A stretch of 22,666 nt of DNA from an uncultured Collinsella sp. (GCA_902494685.1 CABUUE010000004.1:1-22666); one strand, 5' to 3'. Positions 7,119-13,642 are shown, numbered from the stretch's first letter. Numbers and translations: made by a program. The notes: generated from the sequence alone by a model not told the origin.

Positions 7119-8471
7119 TTAGGCAAGGAGCCACTTCCATGCGGGCATAACGTGTACCACACCGTGCTCGCATGGAATATCGGTCTGTTCATCCATGGTA
7201 ACGATTGCCGACTCGCCAAGATCAAACTGGGCCATCGAGGCATCAAGCGCGGCAATTTCGCGCTCGCGCGTTTTCTCACTTGCCATATCCGCACTCACCT
7301 GAATCAGGCTATAAGCCCGCATGAGAAGCGCATCCCCAGCCACAAAGTCTACCTCATGGCTTTTGCTCTTCTCTTTGATTAGCAGGCGGCAGACCGAGCC
7401 GGTCCTCACCGCGGGAGTCCTTCTTCTTAGCGCATTGAACACTGCGGTCTCGAGCCTCTGACCCTGGTCCAATGCCGATGCGGGAGAGAATGCTCCAAAC
7501 ATCGCAGGGTCGACAGCGTAGACCTTAGACGCAGACCGCATGTTATTTGCCAGTGAACGCGTGAACTCCGGCACAGAAAATAACAGGTAGGCGTCCTCAT
7601 AATACTCAAGTAAATCGCTGAGCGAATTACGACTGACGGGTATCTGTCTGCTCTTGAACTCGTTGTACACTTTGTTCACTGACAGCTCTCGTCCCGAAGA
7701 TGCCATACACCGCGTCAAGAACAGCGATGCCAGGCGAGGGTTCTTGACGTCGTAACGTTCAACGACGTCCATGGCGACCGTTCGCGAAGCATATTCCTGT
7801 AGCAGCTGAATCGCGTCTGCAGGCGTCTGCTCAAGTGTCGCGATGAATCCCCCTTGTTCAAGATACCCGATCAGATGATGTCGAAGCAGCGCTGCATCGC
7901 TCGGGGAAAAGGTCGCATCTGGCTCGGGGACGCTCCCCGTCTTATATCGAACGTATTCCGAAAAACTCAACGGAAAAAGCTCTCGCACAAGAGAACGACC
8001 CCTGAACTCGCTCTTAAGTTCTGAGGACAGCATCTTAGAAGAAGATCCCGTCACATAGACGGTCGCTTTCTCCGTATCGACTACACGCCGCAGAAACGCA
8101 CCCCATTCGGGAATTTCCTGGATCTCGTCAAAGAAAATGTAAGCGCCCTCGGTTCGAGCAACAGGATACAGTGCATAGAACGTGTCGAGCACGTCCGCCA
8201 GCAGCGATGGCTCATACGGGCGCAAGCGCTCATCCTCAAAATTGAAGTAAAGCATCCGGTCAAGCTCGACGCCCCGGCTCTGAAGCCGCCGCATCTCCTG
8301 ATACAGGCGATACGTCTTTCCACAACGGCGGGCCCCCACAATCACATTTACGATGTTGTCGCGCTTTGGCTCCTGTGGGTTTCCTAGATCAAGGTCTCGC
8401 TCAAAGACCTGCGGAACCCCCTGCTGTTCAAAGTCCTTTATTTTCTGGGCGATCAAGTCGTTGAATGCCAT
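7119..8471 (-). CDS. AAA ATPase with DUF4143 C-terminal domain
   Basis: A 450-residue ATPase of the AAA_14/DUF4143 type, a family common as scattered accessory genes in anaerobes and of unsettled function. The Walker A motif GARRCGKT lies at 46-53, Walker B YIFFDEIQ at 111-118, and a sensor-like TGSSSKML at 141-148. The middle region is helical with winged-helix character. The C-terminal domain has the PD-(D/E)xK nuclease-like pattern: Glu341 in LETAVFNAL, then HEVDFV (372-377) and IQVS (390-393). Where relatives usually have QVK, this protein has QVS, so the catalytic lysine may be missing. The start has GGAG four bases upstream. A 62-bp inverted repeat covers the leader immediately before it. 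Lower GC than the neighbouring housekeeping genes suggests acquisition. Confidence 0.88.
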   Translation of the reverse strand: MAFNDLIAQKIKDFEQQGVPQVFERDLDLGNPQEPKRDNIVNVIVGARRCGKTYRLYQEMRRLQSRGVELDRMLYFNFEDERLRPYEPSLLADVLDTFYALYPVARTEGAYIFFDEIQEIPEWGAFLRRVVDTEKATVYVTGSSSKMLSSELKSEFRGRSLVRELFPLSFSEYVRYKTGSVPEPDATFSPSDAALLRHHLIGYLEQGGFIATLEQTPADAIQLLQEYASRTVAMDVVERYDVKNPRLASLFLTRCMASSGRELSVNKVYNEFKSRQIPVSRNSLSDLLEYYEDAYLLFSVPEFTRSLANNMRSASKVYAVDPAMFGAFSPASALDQGQRLETAVFNALRRRTPAVRTGSVCRLLIKEKSKSHEVDFVAGDALLMRAYSLIQVSADMASEKTREREIAALDASMAQFDLGESAIVTMDEQTDIPCEHGVVHVMPAWKWLLA

Positions 8472-8478
8472 GATTCTC

Positions 8479-8540
8479 CAATCTTGCTCTCTAGCTAATC
8501 AAAATTATAGCGATTCTTGATTAATTAGAGAGCAAGATTG
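8479..8540. repeat. 24-bp inverted repeat in the leader of the AAA ATPase gene
   Basis: Arms 8479-8502 and 8517-8540 match at 22 of 24 positions with a 14-base spacer. The arms contain CTTGCTCTCTA and TTGATTAA. A further partial copy of CTTGATTAAC lies at 8548-8557. The right end of the repeat on the minus strand abuts the ribosome binding site and start codon of the ATPase gene. It could be an operator or an mRNA hairpin limiting translation. Local AT content is high. Confidence 0.85.
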
Positions 8541-8635
8541 TGTGTAGCTTGATTAACACTTAAGCAAGTTTTATCACCGTTATTGCTCCGAAGGATATCG
8601 AGTGGCTAAGAGGACAACCGAGCTCGAATGCGACT

Positions 8636-8668
8636 CCCCGAGCAGTCAATTTGGGACGGGGCTTTTTT
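8636..8668 (+). terminator. Possible weak plus-strand terminator
   Basis: A 5-bp GC stem (CCCCG 8636-8640 with CGGGG 8657-8661) is followed by C and six T. No established plus-strand gene precedes it. A 22-codon reading frame starting at GTG 8602 with AAGGA upstream runs through it and ends at 8670. Both could be remnants or chance. Confidence 0.3.
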
Positions 8669-8703
8669 GACTACCCTCCCCCTGTAGAAAAATCCCTAAC
8701 GCA

Positions 8704-8767
8704 GTTGCGGTGAAATAGGGCTGTTTTTGCTGGTCAAACCGCAAAACAGTCCCTATTTCACCGCAAC
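8704..8767. repeat. Long palindrome, GTTGCGGTGAAATAGGG family
   Basis: A perfect 17-bp inverted repeat pairs 8704-8720 with 8751-8767. Inside it, CTGTTTTTGC (8721-8730) pairs with GCAAAACAG (8741-8749), so almost the entire 64 bases can form one hairpin. It stands between the AAA ATPase leader and the 3' end of the small proline-rich gene on the minus strand and has no T-tract. It shares no sequence with the other palindromes in the window and looks like another intergenic repeat family. Confidence 0.85.
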
Positions 8768-8792
8768 TTATTGGTGGCCTTTTGGGTGGCAC

Positions 8793-8996
8793 TTAGCGCC
8801 AGGGGTCGGCTTCGAACATCGGCTCGCGCTCGGGGCGGCGATCGCTGTAGGGATCGTAGCCGTCATCGTCCTCGTTCTCGGCACGGATGTAGGGGTCGCG
8901 CGGCTTGGGCGCCGGTTTGGGAGAAGCCTTCGGTGCGACCGGCGCGGCGGGCGCTGCCTCAGCAACCGGTGCGTGCGTCTTGTTCTCGTCTTTCAT
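8793..8996 (-). CDS. Small proline/alanine-rich hydrophilic protein, unknown function
   Basis: A 67-residue protein with no recognised family. It has a charged start (MKDENKTHAP), an Ala/Pro/Lys stretch (about residues 11-32), and an acidic and aromatic tail with DDDGYDPYSD and a terminal EADPWR. It has no membrane segment and no cysteine and is probably disordered. The frame is open further upstream, but AAGGAG eight bases before the ATG at 8994-8996 makes this the likely start. It lies directly downstream of the clpB terminator, 53 bases away, so it depends either on read-through or on a promoter within that gap. Its reality rests on the good ribosome binding site and the strong GC bias at third codon positions. 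Confidence 0.6.
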   Translation of the reverse strand: MKDENKTHAPVAEAAPAAPVAPKASPKPAPKPRDPYIRAENEDDDGYDPYSDRRPEREPMFEADPWR

Positions 8997-9048
8997 CTGC
9001 ATATCTCCTTGCCATGTGCTCATGCTCAACATCATCGATTGTCGCACG

Positions 9049-9085
9049 AAAAAGGGCGGCGGACCCGATTGGATCCGCCGCCCTT
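9049..9085 (-). terminator. Rho-independent terminator of clpB
   Basis: A perfect 12-bp stem (9052-9063 with 9074-9085, core GGGCGGCGGA) is followed on the minus strand by five T at 9053-9049. It lies 42 bases after the clpB stop codon. Confidence 0.93.
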
Positions 9086-9126
9086 GGCGTTTTGCGATGA
9101 GGTGCGGTTAAAGCCGGCCCCATAAT

Positions 9127-11754
9127 TTACTCTGCGTCGGGGACCTCGTAGGTGGCCGCCGGCGTGTTGTCGCACACGACGGTAAAGCCACCGTCCTTGT
9201 CGACATCGACCGTCACCTGATCGCCCTCGCGCACCGTGCCGTCGATGATAGCGGCGGCGATGGCATCCACGACCTCGCGCTGAACCAGACGCTTGAGCGG
9301 ACGGGCGCCAAAGACCGGGTCCAGGCCGCCCACGGCGAGCATCTGCTTGGCCGCCGGGGTGATGGCAAGCGTCATGCGCTCCTTGGCCAGACGCGCGCGG
9401 ACGTCGGCGAGCTGGATGTCGACGATCTTCTCGATCTGCGCCATACCGAGCGGATGGAACACCACGATATCGTCGATACGGTTGAGGAACTCGGGGCGGA
9501 AGGTCTGAGCCATGGCCGCGTCGACCTGATGGCGCATCTCCTCCTCGTCCTTGCCGGAAAGCTCGGCGATAGCCTTGGAGCCCACGTTAGACGTCATGAT
9601 GATGATCGTGTTCTTGAAGGACACCTGACGACCCTGGCCATCGGTCAGACGGCCGTCGTCGAGCACCTGCAACAGCACGTTGAAGACATCAGGATGAGCC
9701 TTCTCCATCTCGTCGAGCAAGATTACGGAGTACGGGCGACGGCGCACGGCCTCGGTGAGCTGGCCGCCCTCGTCGTAGCCCACGTATCCCGGGGGCGCAC
9801 CGATCAGACGCTGGACGCTGAACTTCTCCATGTATTCGGACATGTCGATACGCACGAGCGCGCGCTCGTCATCGAACAGGCACTCGGCCAGCGCCTTGGC
9901 GAGCTCGGTCTTGCCCACGCCGGTGGGACCCAGGAAGAAGAAGCTTCCGATGGGCTTGTCCGGATCGGAGAGGCCCGCACGGCTGCGGCGCACAGCTGCG
10001 GCGACGGCGGAGACGGCCTCGTCCTGGCCGATGACGCGCTTATGCAGCTCGCCCTCCAAGCCCTTGAGCTTGTCGAGTTCGCCCTGCATCATCTTGGACA
10101 CGGGCACGCCGGTCCAGGCGCTCACGACCTCGGCGATCTCATCGGAGGTCACCTGTTCGTTGAGGCCCTCGCCGTCCTGCTGCTTTTGCGCCTCGAGCGC
10201 AGCCTCAGAATCCTGAATCTGCTGCTGCAGACCCGGGATCACAGAATAGCGAAGCTCGGACGCACGGCCCAGATCGCCGTTGCGCGTCGCGCGCTCCTCC
10301 TCGCTCTTGGCCTCGTCAAGCTGGCCCTTAAGCTCCTGCACGTGGTCGATGGCGTTCTTTTGGTTGAGCCAGCCAGCCTTTTGCACGTTGAGCTTTTCCT
10401 GAATCTCGGCGATCTCCTGGCGCAGGGCTTCCAGACGCTCCTTGGAAGCGTCGTCGGTCTCCTTCATGAGCGCCTGCTCCTCAATCTGCAGCTGGGTGAG
10501 CTGACGCGTGGTGGCGTCGATCTCGACCGGCATGCTGTCGAGCTCCATGCGCAGGCGGCTTGCGGCCTCATCGACCAGATCGATGGCCTTGTCGGGCAGG
10601 AAGCGGTCGGCGATGTAGCGATCGGAGAGGTCGGCGGCGGCCACGAGCGCACTATCGGTGATGTGCACGCCGTGGAAGATCTCGTACTTCTCCTTGAGGC
10701 CACGCAGGATTGAGATGGTGTCCTCGACGGTAGGCTCGCTCACCATAACGGTCTGGAAACGACGGGCGAGCGCCGCATCCTTCTCGATGTACTTGCGGTA
10801 TTCGTCGAGCGTGGTCGCGCCGATCGCATGCAGGTCGCCACGGGCGAGCGCCGGCTTGAGGATGTTACCGGCGTCCATGGAGCCCTCGGTGGCACCCGCG
10901 CCCACGATGGTATGGAGCTCATCGATGAACAGGATGACCTTGCCTTCCGATTTTTGCACTTCCTTGAGCACGGCCTTTAAGCGGTCCTCGAACTCGCCGC
11001 GGTACTTGGCGCCGGCGACCAGCGCGCTCATGTCGAGCTCGATGAGGTCGCGGTCGCGCAGGGTGCTCGGCACGTCGCCGGCCACGATACGCTGGGCGAT
11101 ACCCTCGACGATAGCAGTTTTGCCGACGCCCGGCTCGCCGATGAGCACGGGGTTGTTCTTGGTGCGGCGGGACAGGACCTGGATGGTACGGCGGATCTCA
11201 TCGGTACGGCCGATGACCGGGTCGAGCTTGCCGGCGCGGGCAAGGTCGCAGATGTTGCGACCGTACTGCTCCAACGCCTCAAACTGGGTCTTGTCCTCGG
11301 CAGACGTCACGCGGTCATCGCCACGCAGCTCCTCGTAGACCTGCTCGATGCGCTCCTTGGTCACGCCGGCGTCGCGCAGAACGCGACCGGCCTCGCCCTT
11401 GTCCTCGGCAAGTGCCATCAGCAGGTGCTCGGTCACCACAAAGCTGTCGCCCATCTTGGTGGCCTTCTTCTCGGCCTTCTCGATGACGCGGACGAGCTCA
11501 TTGGAAAGGCCCATCTGCTGACCCTCGCCCGAAACCTTAGGCGCGTGGTCGATGGCATCCTGTGTGGAGCGTGCGAGCTGAGCCGGGTCGGCACCGATGC
11601 GCTCGATGATCACGGAGATATTGCGCTCGCCGGCACCGAGCAGGGCAGACAGCAGGTGAATCGGCTCCACCGCGCCGGCCTGCGCGTCGGCAGCCGTGCT
11701 CATGGCGGTCTGCAACGCCTCGCGCGACGTCATTGCTAGCTTATCGATTCTCAT
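9127..11754 (-). CDS. clpB: ATP-dependent disaggregase ClpB
   Basis: ClpB is a hexameric AAA+ chaperone that pulls polypeptides out of aggregates in cooperation with DnaK, DnaJ and GrpE. The 875 residues show the full architecture: an N-terminal Clp repeat domain (1-145), nucleotide-binding domain 1 with Walker A GEPGVGKT (206-213) and Walker B ILFIDEL (about 274-280), the coiled-coil middle domain (about 405-530) that distinguishes ClpB from ClpA/ClpC, and nucleotide-binding domain 2 with GPTGVGKT (609-616) and pore-loop GYVGYDEGG. The length is normal. AGAGAGGTGATT precedes the ATG. The upstream region at 11835-11870 carries the same 27-bp element as dnaK, so both are likely under HspR control. 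A terminator follows the gene. Confidence 0.98.
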   Translation of the reverse strand: MRIDKLAMTSREALQTAMSTAADAQAGAVEPIHLLSALLGAGERNISVIIERIGADPAQLARSTQDAIDHAPKVSGEGQQMGLSNELVRVIEKAEKKATKMGDSFVVTEHLLMALAEDKGEAGRVLRDAGVTKERIEQVYEELRGDDRVTSAEDKTQFEALEQYGRNICDLARAGKLDPVIGRTDEIRRTIQVLSRRTKNNPVLIGEPGVGKTAIVEGIAQRIVAGDVPSTLRDRDLIELDMSALVAGAKYRGEFEDRLKAVLKEVQKSEGKVILFIDELHTIVGAGATEGSMDAGNILKPALARGDLHAIGATTLDEYRKYIEKDAALARRFQTVMVSEPTVEDTISILRGLKEKYEIFHGVHITDSALVAAADLSDRYIADRFLPDKAIDLVDEAASRLRMELDSMPVEIDATTRQLTQLQIEEQALMKETDDASKERLEALRQEIAEIQEKLNVQKAGWLNQKNAIDHVQELKGQLDEAKSEEERATRNGDLGRASELRYSVIPGLQQQIQDSEAALEAQKQQDGEGLNEQVTSDEIAEVVSAWTGVPVSKMMQGELDKLKGLEGELHKRVIGQDEAVSAVAAAVRRSRAGLSDPDKPIGSFFFLGPTGVGKTELAKALAECLFDDERALVRIDMSEYMEKFSVQRLIGAPPGYVGYDEGGQLTEAVRRRPYSVILLDEMEKAHPDVFNVLLQVLDDGRLTDGQGRQVSFKNTIIIMTSNVGSKAIAELSGKDEEEMRHQVDAAMAQTFRPEFLNRIDDIVVFHPLGMAQIEKIVDIQLADVRARLAKERMTLAITPAAKQMLAVGGLDPVFGARPLKRLVQREVVDAIAAAIIDGTVREGDQVTVDVDKDGGFTVVCDNTPAATYEVPDAE

Positions 11755-11834
11755 GGAATCACCTCTCTTGGGGCGGCCACCCTACGGGGCGGCTTCACGT
11801 TGTTCGAGAAGTATTGTTGCCAGCTTTGTACGAT

Positions 11835-11870
11835 CTTATACATAAATCTAAGTCTCTATATATAAGATTT
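11835..11870 (-). promoter_or_regulatory. clpB promoter with putative HspR operator
   Basis: On the minus strand, 11870-11844 reads AAA-TCTTATA-N7-ACTTAGA-TTT. The dnaK upstream region carries the same half-sites, spacing and AAATCT/AGATTT ends. The 7-7-7 geometry is that of the HAIR operator bound by HspR (CTTGAGT-N7-ACTCAAG), but the half-sites differ. TATAAG (11840-11835) follows at the position expected of a -10 box, as TATATT does at dnaK, so a bound repressor would cover the promoter. HspR binding is inference. Confidence 0.65.
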
Positions 11871-11948
11871 TCTGAGTGCTCTCATGACATGGAAAATCAC
11901 CACAAAGGGGACAGGCGCGCTCACCCGCTGCGGCCTCATCCCCTTACT

Positions 11949-12005
11949 ATCTCAATCTGTAACATCTAGCGACTGTTTATGGCTCCAGATGTTACAAATC
12001 AAGAT
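11949..12005. repeat. ATCTGTAACATCT palindrome, copy 1
   Basis: Arms 11949-11967 and 11987-12005 match at 16 of 19 positions around a 19-base centre (TAGCGACTG... type, similar to copy 4). It is the first of four such palindromes, paired two and two around the exported-protein gene. Confidence 0.8.
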
Positions 12006-12028
12006 GAAATGACCAGCGGCGCCCGTTC

Positions 12029-12085
12029 GTCTCAATCTGTAACATCTACTCGGCAAATTAGGGTCTAACTGTTACAGATCGAGAC
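12029..12085. repeat. ATCTGTAACATCT palindrome, copy 2
   Basis: The arms GTCTCAATCTGTAAC (12029-12043) and GTTACAGATCGAGAC (12071-12085) match at 14 of 15 positions. The centre contains ACTCGGCAAAT, shared with copy 3. Confidence 0.85.
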
Positions 12086-12094
12086 AAACCAAGA

Positions 12095-12129
12095 ACCACC
12101 ACAAAGGTGCCCGTCCCCTTTGTGGTGGT
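12095..12129. repeat. CCACCACAAAG palindrome (REP-like)
   Basis: A perfect 12-bp inverted repeat, ACCACCACAAAG (12095-12106) with CTTTGTGGTGGT (12118-12129), encloses GTGCCCGTCCC. Related partial copies lie at 11898-11918, 13236-13258 (opposite orientation) and 13425-13459 (imperfect palindrome). The unit is associated with the ATCTGTAACATCT palindromes on both sides of the exported-protein gene. Confidence 0.85.
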
Positions 12130-12216
12130 CCAGAGAAGAATCGGCCCCGATTAAAAGAGGCGACATCAAGCCCAGTCTACGTTTGGCGATCCCAAGATCC
12201 AACGAGAACACAGCGA

Positions 12217-12533
12217 CAAAATCGAGAGCCACCGATAGCCCGTTCGCGCAGATATAGATGGAGATTCAAGACAAGGGTGCCGGCTTAAACGGCTTGGTTA
12301 TCGTACGCCACAATACTCTCGTCATCGTCCCTGTCGTTTTTATAGTGCACATAGTGAAAATAGCGGGTTTGGTGAGAATAGTATTGCGCAAAACTCGTGA
12401 ACTCAATTTTGACCCCTCGCCCAGAATGAGGGGAGGCAAATATTCCTATTAGAGATCAAATCGAAGCCCAATAGGGCCTTTTAGCCCTCTCATTCCGGGC
12501 GGTCGCTTTCTTTTGAATATTGTCGTAAGCTTG
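12217..12533. other. Gene-free stretch with a structured element
   Basis: This is an AT-richer stretch between block U and the promoter region of the exported-protein gene. I see no supported gene. The only notable part is a pair of arms, 12418-12437 and 12483-12501 (CGCCCAGAATGAGGGGAGG against CCTCTCATTCCGGGCG, a few mismatches). These enclose smaller pairs: CCTATT/AATAGG at 12445-12450 and 12471-12476, and GCCC-AATA-GGGC at 12467-12478 followed by CTTTT. It could be a structured RNA leader for the downstream gene or another diverged repeat. Confidence 0.45.
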
Positions 12534-12579
12534 TATCATTTATCTTAATGATTGCATATTGCATGAGAGGTGCCCCACC

Positions 12580-13227
12580 GTGAAACGCTCCACCTATATC
12601 GGCCTGCTCGTCTTAGCGTTTGCGATTACCGCAGTCGGCGTAGGAATTATCTATCTCGCATTTCTCCCTGCCTCGGCAACGCAGGCGGCGGTTGAAACCG
12701 TAAGCTACCCCATCGAAATCCTCACCGATATCGTCAAACCCGATTCGATCACCGTCGATTTCGACGGTACGCCCGCAGCGCTTGGGGTCAGTAACTATCC
12801 CCGAATCGAACTTGGAGCCACGCGCTACACCCAAGATGAGCAGCTTATCGGCAAGGCAACCAGTTTACTCAAAGGCGAGACGTTTAAGCGGTGGTACGGC
12901 GCCGCCACATATCGAGCCAAGAACGGCCAAATGGTTGGCGGGTATCATTCGACCCTTGAGCTCGATGCGGCAAACGGGAGCAAATTGTGCAACGTCTCAT
13001 ACGACCCCGGCTGCGTGGACAATGAAGGACCGGGGGTCTATATCTCGGATGGCGACGTAATCTACGTCATGGAGGGCGACCAGACGGCAGTCGTCGATTT
13101 TATGGATCGGTGTACCGAGGATGCCTACGAACAAACCTGCGAGCCCGATCCACAGACAGCGCGCGACAGTGGCTCAGCACGCACTTGGCTATTTGACGAT
13201 GAAATAACCTGGGCCCCATCGAAATAA
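12580..13227 (+). CDS. Small exported or membrane-anchored protein, unknown function
   Basis: I do not recognise a family. The 215-residue product has a basic start (MKRSTY) and one hydrophobic segment (about residues 7-30) that serves as signal peptide or anchor, with PASATQA as a possible signal-peptidase site. The rest lies outside the cell and has four cysteines in two pairs (LCNVSYDPGC and RCTEDAYEQTC) that could form disulfides. The frame opens at a TTG at 12559, but GAGAGGTG seven bases before the GTG at 12580 marks the likely start. TATCAT at 12534-12539 could be its -10 box. It is a single gene enclosed by repeat blocks U and D and by palindromes on both sides, with its own lower-GC context. 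This suggests a cargo or locally rearranged gene. Confidence 0.75.
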   Translation: MKRSTYIGLLVLAFAITAVGVGIIYLAFLPASATQAAVETVSYPIEILTDIVKPDSITVDFDGTPAALGVSNYPRIELGATRYTQDEQLIGKATSLLKGETFKRWYGAATYRAKNGQMVGGYHSTLELDAANGSKLCNVSYDPGCVDNEGPGVYISDGDVIYVMEGDQTAVVDFMDRCTEDAYEQTCEPDPQTARDSGSARTWLFDDEITWAPSK

Positions 13228-13235
13228 GGACCCGC

Positions 13236-13258
13236 CAGGCAGGCACCTTTGTGGTGGT
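13236..13258. repeat. Half copy of the CCACAAAGG element, inverted
   Basis: CAGGCAGGCACCTTTGTGGTGG begins ten bases after the stop codon of the exported-protein gene. It is the reverse complement of the CCACCACAAAGGTGCC half of the palindrome at 12095-12129. A matching half in the other orientation lies before block U at 11898-11918. Confidence 0.7.
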
Positions 13259-13278
13259 TTCGGTTCCGATGTTCCACT

Positions 13279-13335
13279 GTCTCGATCTGTAACATCTACT
13301 CGGCAAATAGAGCTCTATCTGTTACAAATCGAGAC
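13279..13335. repeat. ATCTGTAACATCT palindrome, copy 3
   Basis: The arms GTCTCGATCTGTAAC (13279-13293) and GTTACAAATCGAGAC (13321-13335) match at 14 of 15 positions. The centre ACTCGGCAAATA is shared with copy 2, not with copy 1, although copy 1 occupies the equivalent place in block U. Confidence 0.85.
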
Positions 13336-13360
13336 GAACAGAAGACACCCGAATCGAAAA

Positions 13361-13415
13361 TCTAAATCTGTAACACCAAGCCCACTTTTAGCGGCCAAGA
13401 TGTCACAGATTAAGA
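13361..13415. repeat. ATCTGTAACATCT palindrome, copy 4
   Basis: The arms TCTAAATCTGTAACA (13361-13375) and TGTCACAGATTAAGA (13401-13415) match at 13 of 15 positions. The centre resembles copy 1. Confidence 0.75.
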
Positions 13416-13463
13416 CGAATCGAGCCGCCACAAAGGTGCCTGTCCCCAATGTGGTAGTTTTCG

Positions 13464-13496
13464 ACAAAAAGAAGCCGCCCCGATAACAGAGGCGGC
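13464..13496 (-). terminator. Rho-independent terminator of the hydratase gene
   Basis: On the minus strand, GCCGCC (13496-13491) pairs with GGCGGC (13479-13474) and is followed by TTCTTTTT (13473-13466). It lies 147 bases after the hydratase stop codon, beyond the large hairpin at 13558-13623. Confidence 0.8.
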
Positions 13497-13557
13497 ATCA
13501 AGCAAGTCTATTTATTAGCGTCCCTTAAGACCCAACGAGAACGCAGAAATGTAGCCC

Positions 13558-13623
13558 GGGGCTTACCCTTTCCCGAACGCGACCCTCGCGAAGCGCGTGA
13601 GCGGGCGGGAAAGGGTAAGCCCC
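13558..13623. repeat. Perfect 18-bp hairpin after the hydratase gene
   Basis: GGGGCTTACCCTTTCCCG (13558-13575) is the exact reverse complement of 13606-13623. The 30-base loop has its own pairing (CTCGCG with CGCG..GAG). It starts 19 bases after the hydratase stop codon and has no T-tract, so it is more likely an mRNA 3' stabiliser or an intergenic palindromic repeat than a terminator. Confidence 0.85.
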
Positions 13624-13642
13624 AGGCGGACAATTAAGTGCG

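Larger units (their letters stand above)
11949..12216. repeat. Repeat block U (upstream copy of a duplicated intergenic block)
   Basis: This block is collinear with block D at 13279-13549. Shared anchors fall at nearly equal offsets from the first TCTCNAT: a second palindrome (80 versus 81), CCACAAAGGTGCC (149 versus 148), CCCCGAT (195 versus 198), CATCAAGC (214 versus 216) and CCAACGAGAAC (249 versus 252). Both blocks have the same orientation and enclose one gene. The terminator-like hairpin present in block D is degraded here. Confidence 0.8.
13279..13549. repeat. Repeat block D (downstream copy of the duplicated block)
   Basis: This is the direct, diverged copy of block U (anchors listed there). 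It contains palindrome copies 3 and 4, an imperfect CCACAAAGG palindrome at 13425-13459 and an intact minus-strand terminator at 13464-13496. Because that terminator is intact here and serves the hydratase gene, D is more likely the original location and U the derived copy. This order is inference. Confidence 0.8.

Noticed and set aside
8591..8640. tRNA-like sequence (GAGTGGCTAAGAGGAC and CTCGAAT)
   Set aside because: No acceptor stem, no anticodon stem of proper geometry and no proper T-loop; at most a chance likeness or decayed remnant.
8472..8800. Insertion sequence or att site suggested by the long inverted repeats
   Set aside because: No transposase or integrase gene and no target duplication; the inverted repeats are unrelated in sequence to each other.
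11872..11880. GAGTGCT upstream of clpB as a CIRCE (HrcA) site
   Set aside because: Only one half-site is present; the partner TTAGCACTC at nine bases is missing.
12258..12452. 64-codon plus-strand frame in the gap before the exported-protein gene
   Set aside because: No ribosome binding site, no recognisable domain, and it runs into the structured element at 12418-12501.
11949..13415. Four similar repeats as a possible CRISPR array
   Set aside because: Each unit is itself a palindrome of 55-57 bp with diverged arms, spacing is irregular (a gene lies between the pairs), and no cas gene is present.
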